Positions 47,302-60,389 are shown, numbered from the stretch's first letter. The stretch: 64,000 nucleotides of DNA from Tubiluchus corallicola (GCA_030141605.1 JAQGDQ010000218.1:62001-126000), one strand, 5' to 3'. Notes: generated by a model from the letters alone, not told the origin. Made by a program: numbers and translations.

Positions 47302-50300
47302 TCAAGATTTAAACGCATCAACAATGGATATAGTTGCAGCACTAATATTTGAGCTTGCTGTATCTGTTAAACATCTTTGTCGCCAGTTTTTAATGTCCTC
47401 TAAAGAATTCTGCATGTTCATCAGCGTGTCTTGACTATGACCCCGTTTGGCATTCGCAATAAGCAAGCTAACACAGTCTTCCAGTGCCAATAGACCAGGT
47501 TTCAGTGCCATACTGTTCAGCCAGTCCAAACTCTTTGTGATGTATTGGTACAGGAGACGTTTCTCGGGAGCATTGGGTATGGTCAGGAAATCTTCTAGCA
47601 TTTGGTCTCCTGTTAGTGAGCGGCTTTTGTACCTTAACAGAAAATCCTGTTGTGTTTTGGTTTCCCAGTCTTCTTCTAAACTTAAAGAGTACATCACCTT
47701 GCGATGATGGATGGCATGACATCGTCCTGGACATTCAGTACAATAACCACTCCAGTTGAAAATTGTACAGAAATAACAGCCAAGCAATGGTATAGCGCGA
47801 CAAGGTGCCACATGGCATCTCACCATACACTTATTGCAGTATGTTGAATATCTCTGGGATTTTGCTTGGTTAAGAAACTTTGAGGTTTTCCGTAGTAGTT
47901 TCCATACTATACTCATTTGACTTTGTTCGGCTTTGTAATCTTGTACAAGTTCTAGGCATTTCTGCAGCTGTACTTGGATGCCTATAATTGCACATTGCAG
48001 CTCCATCTGATGCAGCTTCACTTCTCGTGTTAGTTGAAGGCTTCTGGTTCTCATGTTTGCCAGAGTATTAAAGAACTTTTTGAAATTATTCATGTTGAGG
48101 CTCCAGAGAGCTTTATTAAAGTCTGAAGATGCTTCGTCCTTTCGCACAAACAAGTTTGAATTATTAAACTTATGAACTTCGCCAGTCCAATCTAGACCTT
48201 TATGTCTTCGAATCACATTTACCACAACAGGCTCGGTTGCATCAGCAAATGTGGTTAGCAAGAAAATATTGTTTATGACGTCTTTACCGAAAATAGGTAG
48301 GACTGCATCAAATATGTACTTCTGCACCGGGGTCAGACGAGTTTCAGACGCTTTAACCACAAAACATATGGCATCAACGTGCCCTAGTCCTCCAGAATCT
48401 TCCTTGTCTATAAGGAACTTTTCCAGAAGATTAGTGATATTGTGATCATAAGATATACCTCGATGGCCAAATCCTGGAATGTCAATCACAGTTAGTGTAT
48501 GATCCAACTGCCCAACATTTTGATACATGGTATAACAGGAAATGACATCTTTGTCCCTTTCAGATTCTGTCGGTACAAGTTTGTATCTATGGTCATCCAT
48601 CCAGGTAACGCCAGCTATGTAGTTCATCATGCCGTCTATAAGGGTACTTTTTCCAGAACCAGATTCACCAATCAGCAAAACAGTCTTGTTGTTGTTGCTG
48701 CGCATTGGAGAATTTAAACCACCATAGCTGTATTTATGTACGTAGTTAGAGCAAAATTCAGCATATAATGGCACTTGATATACCACTGGATCGTAAAATC
48801 CAGGTAGTAATCGGAAATCTACTGTTGGATAGTTGACGTCTTCGTCGTCACGACCGCCATGGCCATCTGATGATGTTGTAAGATCACCAATATAGACACT
48901 CGTAACATTTTGTGTGGATGCGTAGCTACTTTCTTGCGACTTGGGCTGTTGTTTGATGCCAAGTAGCGGCGTTCTCTCCGTGAGAGAAAAGTCTTCTGCA
49001 ATAGAAACAAAATAGTTAAGAGATATAAAAAGGAAATAGAATAGATAGACAGACAGACAGACAGAGAAATAAGGCCCGAGATACACAAAAAGGCGTAAGG
49101 AGCAAGCCGTAATCCATAATCTGTAGATCATAAGGCGTCTTCCATCTTCCATAAGGCGTTTGACGTAAAAAGCCGCGGTATCCGCCTTGCTCTGTGTAAT
49201 TAGCAAGGCTTTTTCCATAATCCGTTTTTGGCGGGATGTGTGCATTAGTAATTTATTGCCGTAATTTATTAGTTTACCTGATTCAAAGTAAAACAACCTC
49301 TGGATCCGGTTGCTTTTTTCCATAATGCGGCGTATTAAAAATAATCAGAAACAAACAATTACTACAACAGGCAATGTGAACGTATTTCATAATAATATTG
49401 CAAAAAAATCAATAAAGATAATAAAAAATTGTTCAACCAGACCAGAATGTTCTTTCACTTATTTTACAAGCTATTGACACTGACAGCAGATCGCATAGCA
49501 CGAGGTTGGATAAATAACAAAGGAAGAAAGACTGTTAATTATGTTAATCATTATATTTCATGAAAAGGATGACTGGGATCATTCACTGCATTAAGACTTG
49601 TGCAAAGCCATCAAGACTGATCAAGTACACTAATAAAATTCATTGTTGCGATATGCATTAGCATCTTAGTACAGTAAACTGAAACCATACACATCAAGAG
49701 CCGAGCGGCTGGGTTGCCAAACATGTAATTGCAAATTTTATTCATGTAATTTTGCTCATTACTGACTCAGGTTTTCTCAAAAAATGTTTCATTATGTAAA
49801 TTACGACAATCCGCGTCTATCTAATTTTTTTTAGTAAAATGCCATATTTAAAAAATTGGTTTTTATTGTTTATTAGATTATTCTGTTATGAATAAATTTT
49901 ACGCTGTAACTGCATTAAGCACCGTAAAAACCACAAATATGTTCATTATTGCTCGTTAGCGCTGACCAAAAATGCCTTATGACAAATAAAATTAATGGTC
50001 AAATACATTTCGCAATAAGCTGCTCAAAACGGCTTGTGAGGAGTCTACTGCGGATTATTGCAAACGCCTTACGGTAGGCAAACCGCGGTAAGCGCAAGAC
50101 GGTAAATGGTCATGGATTATTTGTGTGACAGAGATCGCTGGTTTGCATATGTTCGTTTTTCATAAGTCATGTCATGAACTTGTAAAAAGTTTTTGGTTAT
50201 TTTTTGTTTGCTCTTAAAGTGTGTGAGTTTTTGTATCTAAAGGAAGTTCACGAAAAACATATTATTAGTATTTTGTTGATCTTCACTGTAGTCCTAGCTA

Positions 50301-50944
50301 TAGATAAATAAAAGCAAAGAACGAATGATTAAAACGTCATGATGCAATTACTTATTTACAACAATTGTGCAATGTTAGGCGACATGTTGAAATACAGTAA
50401 TAAGCGTGTTAAGACGTCATATTGAGTTACAGAGATAAATGTTAGTACTAATTTGTCAGTTTATCTGTCCACAGTTTTGTACTATATAAGCACTCTCTAA
50501 AACTTGTTCCAACCATTTCACGCGCCAGATAGGTTTTTACCAAGGATCTACTTCCTGCCTACACTCTTATACTACCATACGCATTTAGATAATTACGTAT
50601 AGTTAATGAAGCGATGACAGCAGTGCTTCACTTGGCTTTAAAGTTATTCATTACAATTAAGTTACAGAAGTTTACGTTCCTACTATACATGAATACTTCT
50701 TAACTAGTTTTAAGTAGAATAATATACAATAATTGTCTAATCGGAAAGATGTTTCCACAAGGCGGTTTTTTCTCCTCACGGCTTATGCCTTACGGATTAT
50801 GTAAAGCTCTGTCTGACATGGGCCTAAGAGAGAGATACAAAAAGAAAAAGAAGAAAAACAAAACGCGTGAGAGAGAAAAGAAACTGTGTGAAGGAAACAC
50901 ATAGTGAAAAGTCCGAGGTACATACTGTTAGAATGCTTCCTCAT
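47302..50944 (-). CDS. Uncharacterised P-loop GTPase with Cys/His-rich C-terminal region, 2 exons
   Basis: The main exon is 47302-48995, with the acceptor TTTCTATTGCAG just before it. A candidate first exon is 50926-50944 (MRKHSN, donor GTATGT); joined in phase they give about 570 aa. The G domain has Walker A GESGSGKST (about 116-124), the switch II motif DIPG (178-181) and LLTTFAD in the place of the base-recognition loop. The order resembles septin- and AIG1-like TRAFAC GTPases. A helical region with heptads follows, then a Cys/His cluster (CNKCMVRCH, CYFC, CTECPGRCHAIHH) likely to bind zinc. I know this layout only as uncharacterised predicted proteins of fish and invertebrates; the role is unknown. 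The reading frame continues open upstream of 48995 by chance, through the intron and transposon. Confidence 0.8.
49070..50827. mobile_element. Non-autonomous DNA transposon, possibly PIF/Harbinger-like, in the GTPase intron
   Basis: A segment of about 1.75 kb (49073-50824) begins GGCCCGAGATACACAAA and ends, read inwards from the other strand, GGCCCATGTCAGACAGA. It is flanked by TAA on both sides (49070-49072, 50825-50827). The ends and a middle block (50030-50125) are full of short related motifs in both directions: AAGGCGTAAGG, CCGTAATCC, ATAATCCGT, GGCGG, CTTACGG. A 3-bp TAA duplication and GGCC ends fit PIF/Harbinger elements. No transposase frame is present. Removing it leaves a GTPase intron of about 175 bp. 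Confidence 0.5.
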
Positions 50945-52755
50945 GTTGTGAAATCATCATCATGTTGCAGGAATTCTGAATTTAAACAAAAAAAACACGT
51001 TAACAAGAAATTTTCAGTATTCATGTCATAAAGTTTACACTAGCTGTTATTTTGAACAGCTGAATTAATAATTTCTTATTTGTGTATCCACATGTATATA
51101 AGTACGCCTTTCACTCCTTTGTTTTAATGGAATTTTTTTTAGTTTCCACATATTGAAAAATTACTAGATTCACGAATATGAAGAACACTTAGATCCATCC
51201 CACTTGTCGTGTTATGCATTGGATACACTGGTCTGGATATAATCACAGGCTCGTAAGACGCAATTACTTCGAAACACTCCACTATAGAAGCAGCAAAATT
51301 TCCATTATATATATAACTAAGAGCAAATTAAAAACAGACTGACAAATGAGCGTACAAAAATGTATAAAACAAACACCAACGTAAGGTTCATACGTCATAA
51401 ATCATTTTGAAAATTTGCCAATATTATGTAGGTAAGCAAATTTTCTTCTAAAGGTGCTCTACATACCATAAATGCTTGTGACACTTGTAGCACTATTTAA
51501 CTTCACCCGTGAGCGTACCTCCAAAGTTTCCTTTTAATTTTTAATGCTTTCAAAGCACGAAGATATTTCAGTTTTCAGGTCCATCTCACTGTCCTTCTGC
51601 ACTGGGAAAATTCACAACGCTCCCTCGCAGTGCTTAGATGTTTAAGAAGGATAAAAGTCTTTTTACTGAGGTCATGGACACGGTACAGAGAGGTATTTAG
51701 TTACGTCTTTTATATACACTTAAGCTAACAAACGTATAATTACGATCACTGTATATTACGAAAGACATTGCTAATTCAAAATACAAACCTGTATGGAAAA
51801 AAGCGTTGCGCGAAGTCTAGTTCCTAAACTGGTTTTATAAACACGTCCGGTTCGCAATGTAAGCATTACACGGTAAAAAATAATAGTACACCGCACCTCT
51901 ATTTCATGAGGCGGTTTTGGAGCGTGGCCAAGTTATGGAGCAGACGTTCAGGTAAAGGTAATTTTATCTCTAAGAGCTAAATTTGTTAACAGTGCAAAGG
52001 TTGGTAAATCGTTGAATATGCTTGCAATTTGTTTACATTCTTTGGGGAACGTTAAAACTGCCTTCTGACGTACCATGCACTTTTCAAATTGTGTCTGCTA
52101 AAAAACTGTAGGCCCCCATTGCAGAATTAATAATTGCTAAAGATTCATATAATTATCTTGAAAGTCGTAACGTCAGTTATTATTAACTCAATATTAGTTT
52201 TTGTAGATGGCGACACAATAGTTCTACAAAGTTTAGAATACAGTCTGACCTTGTGATGCACTGAGAAAAACGTGTAGCGCTATCTATTGATATAAAAAGT
52301 ATCGAGTACTACGTTAAATTTCAAACATTATGGAACTCGCTCCAACAGTTAATCTATAAAAACAAAAAAGATATAAAATGACTCCACTTCTATAAATAAG
52401 TTTCTTGCTCACTAAGTACCTTCACGTGTCGTTGTAAACACTCTACCTTTGTACTGTCAAATAAAGGTTATCTTCTCAATACAATACCCGCTCGAATAAT
52501 TGGCAAATACGTCAAGTAGGTCACTGTTGTATAAGTAAATATAATGCAGGCCAAAAATGCAGGCGTCACGCACCGAACCACAGGTCAAGACTAACTTCGT
52601 TGTACTTTAAATATCACCAACAGAAACGTAAGATCATTTTCAAGTTAGTAAATAAAAGAGAAATTTTGTGACTGACCCATCATCTGGCTCATCATCATAA
52701 TCTGATTGACTAACAAATCAATACGTACACATATACACACAAATTTTATATATAC

Positions 52756-52768
<13 letters not shown>

Positions 52769-52845
<77 letters not shown>
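52769..52845. repeat. (TA)n(GA)n compound microsatellite
   Basis: TA repeats change directly into GA repeats. Confidence 0.9.
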
Positions 52846-52847
<2 letters not shown>

Positions 52848-54171
52848 ATCGGTGGTGAATAAATGAAAGAATAATTTCATCGCCTGTTTTGAAGGAGTTA
52901 GCATTTATTGCATATGTCCATTCTAATATCAGTTCATTTAAAATGGCTAAAGAGGTGTTGATAAAGGCAGCAGCAAAATACGCATTTCTAAGCAAATTTT
53001 GCATGTACTAAAGTTAATAGTATTAGTCAAGTATTTTATTTAAGTAAATGATGTTATTACGTTCACGTTTTCTTGAAGTATCCGCATGATATCCCACATT
53101 GCAAAGAAAATTATATTTTTATTCCCTGTCGCATTCAATAACGTGCACTACACAATACGAATCCTGAATTATATAGCGTCATTATAACGCTGTGTGACTC
53201 CACAGCATACTTTTAACAGACTGATTATTGAATTTTACGTCAATTCCGAGAAAAATAAAGTTATTCGACACGAATTTAGCCTTCATTACGCATGCAATCA
53301 GTACGCGTACAGTTCTGAAATAGATGCCGGCTTTACATTCATTTTATCCAAATTCTACATTTAAATGCAATAAAATTGTGCGTAAATCATGCCACGGTTG
53401 GAAATGGAAAGAGATTTGTTTTGCTGATTTTGCTGTAAATAAATTTAAGCAGCAAAAGTGCACTATGGACCCTCGTCTACATTATTTATGGGATTCATAT
53501 TAGCTATTAGTACCTGCAGCCACGGGCGAGCTTCCTAAGCACATACGATAACATATTATTGACAGGTTTAGTGCATATTTTTAATTAGTTCCACTAACTA
53601 ACCTTACAATGATTAACAAAGGAGCGGTTTTCACCGAAAATGTTTGATTATAAACGAATGTGTTTTATTTCCTCGAATGAATCCTTTCCGTACATTATGT
53701 GACCACTGATCTTGTTTGAAGCGGTTTATAAACAAAAATACTATTTTTAACCTTAGTACAACCTAAGACAGATAGAAATACGTAGAAACTGACTAATAGT
53801 TAGTCTGTCGCTTGTTAGTCTGAAGTGACTGTTGCTTGGAAAAAATAACCTGGAAGATACTGAAAACGTGAAATTTAAAGATTTTGCTATAAAAGTAATT
53901 GAGAACACTGACCAGGTGATTGTCTAATGGGACGTTGAACGACAAATTGGACTGCAGACTGAATGCAAAATCGATGCAGTTCCATTCTGTTGCTGTAAAA
54001 TTTCAGATTTATCTATGCCATTTTGGTGACCATTGTTTACAAAGTCAGTGTGTCTATAAAGTAAGAAAAATCTAAAAATCACTGAGTTCACTGAATGTAG
54101 TCACTTCAAATTCGAAATGGGCTTGCGTCTGAGTAAGATGGATGAAGCAACATTATTACTAGCTTTTTCCA

Positions 54172-54237
54172 GATACCGGCGCTTGGTACAACGCTAAGGT
54201 CGTAGGTACCGGCGTTTGGTACAATGCTTGGTCTGTT
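54172..54237. repeat. Two-copy tandem repeat, about 33-bp unit
   Basis: TACCGGCGCTTGGTACAACGCTAAGGTCG is followed by a second copy reading TACCGGCGTTTGGTACAATGC. Confidence 0.75.
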
Positions 54238-56205
54238 CTAAGAGTACCCTCCCATGTTTTCTCAAATTGGCTTAATTAGGACTAAGTGTATCGCGTCAGT
54301 CTAGTAAATTTCCATACTCACATGACGTTAATCATGTCACGCTGCATAGTAGTTATTAGCTTTAGCCCTTCTGGCAAAAAGACTCTAAGTAAAGGAATAG
54401 TTGTCACAGTAAAATCAATAACAGCAGGTTCTAAAAAGATGTGTCTTAAGAAAGTGGTCCTGGCTTCTAATATCAGCTAAGGAGGATATGTTCAAAAGAA
54501 ATGGTGTCAGGTCAGTATGTTGAAAAGACTTGAACACCCTTAACAAGATTTAATTTTATTTTGGGTACATTGTTGATGCCTAGTTATGGGCACATTTAAA
54601 AACGATGATTAAAGCTTTGGAACAGAATCGTGACGAATTGACAGTTAGCGCATCACGTTTTATGTCGTTTTTTTCCGAAATTACAAACGAAAGACATTAC
54701 TTTGGACGTCTTAGATGTTTTGTTATAAAGAGGACAAAGTGCAAGTACCTGCTAAAAGTATACTATTTCTTCTAATCTTGACGGAATGAAAACTGACCAA
54801 CTGAAAACTATAAGGCTGTTTTGCCAGCATACCTAAACATCTAAAAGGTTGGAATTCCACCTCTAATATTTCTCATTAAACATAATAATAGCTTTTTTGC
54901 AATTATATGTACCATTTAAAGGACAGTTATTTGTATTTTTGAATTAACTGCATGAGTTGTTGTACGATCAAACCAATTATTTGTGTAATTGCAATTTCGA
55001 TTTACATTTTCTTTGCAGCATTACACATAGTGGAAATACTTGTGCGGTGATCAGTCATGCAGGTGCTGTGTTGTAAATCTACCCAAGATATATATGACAT
55101 ATTTTAAAAGATATGTGTATGAATATGTAAATACTATACATATATCTGTACATAATATGTTTGTTTATAAGATTTTTGGAATACATGTAACCATAATCTT
55201 TACAAAGTGAGTTTAGAAGTTCTCACTTTGTGACAAAAAAACCGAGTTAATCATGATTCTTATTTTTAGCTAGAGTCAGAGATTCTAATCACTGTGGTAA
55301 GTGGTCTAGCGCATGGCTTTGAAATTCTCTGTAACTGTAAATCCATAGCAGCAAGATGACAAATGTTTGCGCACTTCGATCGTCATTAGACGCATTGTGT
55401 TGAGTTTTTCATGCCGCCGCACCTGTCGTCTGGAAATTAGCTAATCTCAAGCATAACATTATCCGCGCATTCAGAAAACACAACTGAACAACTAAACATA
55501 AACTGCCAAATCAATGAACTGAGAACGTAGATTGCGACGGCTGGTGATGACGCTCGATTTATCACTATGGCAAATCGACGGCGGTGCCCATCTAGATGCG
55601 CTAGCCTTAACTGAATGCTTCACTGGGTACGCTTGGGTTAGTTGGCTGGCTGCTGGGTGAGCGCAGAAACGCCGTGAAGCCATCCAAGTATGTAACAACT
55701 ACATTATCAGGAAGCCTTAAATATGCATTTAATAAATGGAAAACCCGCATGCCTGCAGTGAACGCTAATCGTGATTATTAGCTGTGAACGGACAACAACG
55801 TCATTATAATAGCAGCATACCAGCAACCGAGCAATATTTTTGACATTTTCGCTGGATTTTAGTTTCAAGTTTAATATTCCGTCTATGCCTTTTCTGATTA
55901 CAGTTGTCTTGGTTTATTGTTTCAAAATAATGACTTTGGCTTAATTTCGTAAAATATTTGACTGAAATATAACTACTTGGTCTAGAATTATCGCTATGAA
56001 AATCTGACTGTAATAAATTGTGGTGTTTTAGATTTGTAACATAATAAGCTTGTCTTCGGGTAGTGCTTCAGTACGAGACTTGTTATCAAACGGATTCAAA
56101 TCTTTAACACGGTACAAAGGGTGCTCCTTGGAACGATTCGATTTGTGCCTTTGGCAATGGCGATTCAATTCATTACCTCAACCAGCTCAGCGGTGATTGA
56201 TGAGG

Positions 56206-56247
56206 TATAAATTGATTGAGACGTGCATGGCTTCCTTCTTTACGTCA
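56206..56247 (+). promoter_or_regulatory. TATA box and CRE-like site upstream of the KCTD gene
   Basis: TATAAAT at 56206-56212 lies 69 bp before the ATG, and a CRE-like TACGTCA is at 56241-56247. If the TATA box is used, the 5' UTR is about 45 nt with no intron, and the CRE-like site falls near the start of transcription. Confidence 0.4.
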
Positions 56248-56280
56248 CAACTCTAGCAATTTTTTTTAATTTTGAGTCGC

Positions 56281-57138
56281 ATGTGTTCAACTGGTAAAGA
56301 AGATATAATTTCAAGCGACATGACCACAGCAAACGGAAGCCCAGATTTTCCTGCTATCATAGAGTTAAATGTCGGAGGAGTTTTCTACACGACCTCTCTA
56401 GCTACTCTTTGCAAAGATGAAGAATCTTTTTTGTGCAGCATGTTTACGGGCAAGGCAAAACCGCCTCTTCGCGATTCAAAGGGAAAGTATTTCGTGGACA
56501 GGGATGGAGTTCTATTCAGATACGTGCTGGACTTTCTTCGCAATCAGAGACTTATTTTACCAGAGAACTTTCACGAGAAAGAACGACTAAGAACTGAAGC
56601 AGAGTTTTATAATCTGTCAAAGATGATCGAGTGCATTGACAAAGCGGAAGTGGTGCACACAGCTCCCCCACATGGCCGGGTTAGTAACGTAGTCATGCAA
56701 AACAATCAAAAAGAATCTTCAAAACGAATAAGTGGTTTCATCACAGTGGCCTACCGGGGAACATTTGCTTTTGGACGTGATGGGCTAGCGGATGTAAAAT
56801 TCCGGAAGTTATCTCGAATTCTAGTATGTGGTCGCGTTACTCTGTGTAGAGAGGTCTTTGGGGAAACGCTCAATGAATCCAGGGATCCGGATCGTGGCAT
56901 GTCTGACAGGTACACCGGGCGTTTTTTTCTCAAGCACAGTTTTCTTGAGCAAGCGTTTGATATGCTAGCCGAACACGGCTTTATTCTTTTAACCGGATGT
57001 GCCAGTGGCACGAGCGGAGCAGGTCAAATCGACTCAAGTTCCGGTAAGAATACTGTCTCTTCCGGTTTAGGAGGCGGCGCTGATTCCGAGGAGAGCCGAT
57101 GGAATCACTATAATGAATTCGTCTTCTATCGAGATTGA
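56281..57138 (+). CDS. KCTD8/12/16-like BTB (T1) protein, GABA-B receptor auxiliary subunit family, 285 aa, intronless
   Basis: Vertebrate KCTD8, 12, 12b and 16 bind the C terminus of GABA-B receptors as pentamers and speed or desensitise G-protein signalling. The T1 domain (about residues 25-118) has IIELNVGGVFYTTSLATL, then YFVDRDGVLFRYVLDFLRN and LRTEAEFYNLSKMI. After a short linker the H1 domain typical of this subgroup follows: GFITVAYRGTF, KFRKLSRILVCGR, EVFGETLNESRDPDR, FLKHSFLEQAFDML, ending in YNEFVFYRD. At 285 aa it is shorter than KCTD12 (about 325) because the linker is short. The start is ATG at 56281; the frame is open three codons further 5' but that codon is TTG. Lack of introns matches vertebrate KCTD12. 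An insertion rich in Gly and Ser lies near residues 245-270. Confidence 0.9.
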   Translation: MCSTGKEDIISSDMTTANGSPDFPAIIELNVGGVFYTTSLATLCKDEESFLCSMFTGKAKPPLRDSKGKYFVDRDGVLFRYVLDFLRNQRLILPENFHEKERLRTEAEFYNLSKMIECIDKAEVVHTAPPHGRVSNVVMQNNQKESSKRISGFITVAYRGTFAFGRDGLADVKFRKLSRILVCGRVTLCREVFGETLNESRDPDRGMSDRYTGRFFLKHSFLEQAFDMLAEHGFILLTGCASGTSGAGQIDSSSGKNTVSSGLGGGADSEESRWNHYNEFVFYRD

Positions 57139-58802
57139 TGAATTTCTTGAAAGATTTTTCAGTGCAATTTCAGATTCGATATTTCAGTACTGCAGACTTG
57201 TATTGACCTTTCGTGTTCATTTCTTTTGAACAAAAGTCTTGACGAGTCGCGTGCAGTTCAAAATGTCTGCGCTATTTCGTTGTGTAATGTCAAATTTGCA
57301 TGGGTTATATAATTCAGTAAATGTCATTCAACGAGAAAACGTCTATTTATAGAATCAGAGATGCCATTTAGGAATGCTGTACAACGACAGATTTTGTTAT
57401 ATTTTATCTGACCAATGTTTATTTATCGTTTATCGTATATATTAATTTTATTAGTAATTAATTTTACTTACGAAAGGAAGTGCCGATAATGTCCTATTCT
57501 GTGAAACTGCGAAAAGTTCACCAGTTTTCTATGCTGAGATCACCTACACGACAATGCATGAACTACATGCACAGACACCAGCATGAAAAGTAATGATAGG
57601 TGTTTCATGGAGAGTGTTTTTTTAATTTTTTCTTCAGTTGAAATTTTTTTTTAAAATTTAGTCTATAAGGTAAACATTTTATTTTCATTATTCTTCACAT
57701 CGTAAATAGGCGTCTCTTGTTTCGTCGCTGCAGTAATATTTTTGTGATAATTAGCAGATTGAAAATTTATTCTTGTAAGTATGGATGATCCCGATCTACA
57801 CAACTGTCAATATGTTTGAAAATGTTTTTGCCATATTTGTTATTGCCCGTTTTGTGTTTAGTATGGCTGTCAATGAATTAGCAAAAAAGAATCACAAGGA
57901 AATCTTGTCCTGTTCTTCAGGTTTAGTTTTCACGAAACTTATCCACAACAATGTTTGACATAGTAAAGTCCGTACAATTCTGTTGTACAGAACTGTAAAG
58001 GACAGATCTAGAAGTAGAAGTACCTCGAAGGTTTGTTACTGGAAGTAATCAAGCCTGACACAAGAATAAATGTTTATTACTCTTACGTGATAGAGAAAAC
58101 TAAGTAACCTTGTTCCTTGTTCAGGCTTAATGTCTCCTAATTTGTTTATGAACGATATTACTATTCTGTGAATCACCTTACTAATCTTACTGTATGAATG
58201 ACTCAGGTGTTGTAGTGGTAACAAGCATTCTATAAATAAATAATGAAAATTGTCCACCTGGTGGTAACATCTCTCAGTATATCAATATGAGATCTGAAGC
58301 GTTAAAATAACATTTTTTTAAAAAACTTCCATTGCGGGGGAACCTCATTATATCAAGATGGAGAAGATGGAACTTACCGCAAGAAGGTTTTAAAACCTTG
58401 ATAATGTGTCGACCAGTGTTACCTTAAAAATAGGCAAAAAGACGGATATTGTAACTTTGTAAATCGGTTTGGATGAGCTGCTCTTTTGTAAACTATTTCA
58501 TGACATCAAAAACTGAAATTATAATGTTGTAGCATTAACTATGATGGAAATATCACACTTATGAGATATACCGGAGCTTGATGGCTTAAATGTGCAGAAT
58601 CATAGCTTTGAGGTGCACAACGTAAGTGCAAAAATGTGAAATCTAGGAATTTGTTTTACAAATGCACGTAAATCATATGTAGACTATGTAGTTGTACACC
58701 GTTAAGCTTTATACTGGGCTACTTGCAGTGCACCTAATTTAAGATTTAAAAGGAAAAGTGAAAAACTCTAAAGTGCCACCAAAACTGGTGTCAGGGTGAG
58801 CC

Positions 58803-59175
58803 TAAAAATAGTTTTCACTGAAAAGCGCGATGTTTTAAAACTTAACTGAACAGTCAACACATATTGACTGTTGTTGTGTAAATAAGTCACCTTAGTGCGC
58901 TGCTCATTACGCTGCAGCTAGTGTATGTGTTGCTTTAAAGTTATCTTTAAGAGGCTTTGAGCATTGAGCTTTAGAACAACAAACACACTATGGTTAGAAT
59001 TATTCATTCTGAAAGCATCTCTTAAGATGGTTTTAGAATAACACTATGGCCGTTACCTACCATCTTGCCCACCTAATAGGCAGCCATAAGGCGGTTTTAA
59101 TTGAAAAACAACAGTCAATACGTGTTCAGTTATAAAATAAAACGTTCCGCTTTTTGGTTAAACCAACTTTTGATG
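58803..59175. mobile_element. Foldback/MITE candidate with arms of about 75-80 bp
   Basis: The left arm (about 58803-58885) contains GAAAAGCGCGATGTTTTAAA, AACTGAAC and ATATTGACTGTTGTTG. The reverse complement of 59097-59175 gives in the same order CAAAAAGCGGAACGTTTTAT, AACTGAAC and GTATTGACTGTTGTTT. The left arm also holds a smaller palindrome (AACAGTCAA...TTGACTGTT). The centre is about 210 bp and non-coding. No clear target duplication was found, so the ends are approximate. Confidence 0.5.
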
Positions 59176-60389
59176 TTAAACTTTTTGATGTTTTCGTGAA
59201 TGTCCATGGATGTCCATGAATTTCTTCCATTATCAGAAAATCTTAGACACCATTTTGTTTTGTTGCTTTTAATTGATTAGAATTTTCTGTTTTTTACTTA
59301 TTTAAAAAAGCATTACAATTATACATTACCTATCTTTCTATAACTGATACATGACAGCTATGGCTTACTGGGTAAGATATTCTAATTTAACTAGTCAGAA
59401 AAGCAAGATGTGATTCATCTCATTGTAAAAATTGATGTGTTTGTATTCTATTCACCGTCACCAAAAACATTTGCAAAATTAGTAAAATCGTACAGAAGCT
59501 GTATCATTGTTACCTCTGCCGCTAGTCTCGCGTTAACATTACCTGTTTAACTCTTTTCTCTTTCTTCGTTTTGTGTTTAGAATGAGAGGAAAGCTAACTG
59601 CGTTATTTCCTGGATAATTTCTATTGTAGCAAAAAGTACTTTACATAATAATTTGTGTAACTTATTCATTTTTATCGAAACTTAGTAACCTGTTGAAGCG
59701 CAGTCATACAGTTCAGTTCATTCACGGCCATTGCTATTCGTTGCTTTGGGTGCTCTATTGAATCAACGGCAAGCCGACTCGAACGGCACATAAAACTTTT
59801 TCGAATCAATGGCTACCATTTTCCCAGCGGAAGCCACTGGCAAGCTTTATTATACTTATACATAATTAACTTCCACAGTCTAACATTGTTCACTACTGCT
59901 ATGCAGGGTCGATAATGCTGCGTTTGTATAGGTATAGTAAATTAAGGTTAGAACTGAATACGTGCCTCACAATTACATCCTCGAAGCTGCAGCATTACAT
60001 AGATGAAGTCCCAGGGCTGTGGCTCCTTTGCTCCCTCGTCTGTTTGTTTAGTGACTAAGCTCAGACATACTGAAGCTGCTTTATAGTATGCATTCTGCAA
60101 ACCAAGGTCTCATAAGACCAGCTTCAAATCAGTGTATCCAACAACTCGGTGCCGATATAGTGAATTCAAGCGCTCGGATTCTGTGGGGCGGAATCTAGGT
60201 CAACATGATGACATCACAGTTCATTTAATGATGATGCAACAATAATGCAACGTATAGAATAGAGTAGAAATTCACTTTTTGCTTGGATATGTAAAAACAT
60301 AACGTTATTTCCATTACAGTTCAGGTGTGGTTAATAATTACTAAAATTAAAAATACTATTATAAATGAAATACAAGAAATTAAGAAAAA

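Larger units (their letters stand above)
50945..56200. other. Intergenic region between the GTPase and KCTD genes
   Basis: These genes are divergent, so both promoters should be here. I see a (TA)n(GA)n microsatellite (52769-52845), a small two-copy repeat (54172-54237) and no coding exon. Short frames such as 54286-54480 and 52645-53004 are not supported; the latter runs through the microsatellite. Confidence 0.5.

Noticed and set aside
48996-49323. N-terminal extension of the GTPase frame with an apparent membrane segment
   Set aside because: A strong acceptor (TTTCTATTGCAG) lies at 48996. The upstream part reads through low-complexity sequence and a transposon, so the hydrophobic stretch is not protein.
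55295-55350. Plus-strand tRNA-like stretch beginning GTGGTCTAGCGCATGG
   Set aside because: It has an A-box-like start but no B box and no T arm; at most a decayed tRNA relic.
56272-56280. Start of the KCTD gene three codons upstream
   Set aside because: The codon at 56272 is TTG; the first ATG in frame is 56281.
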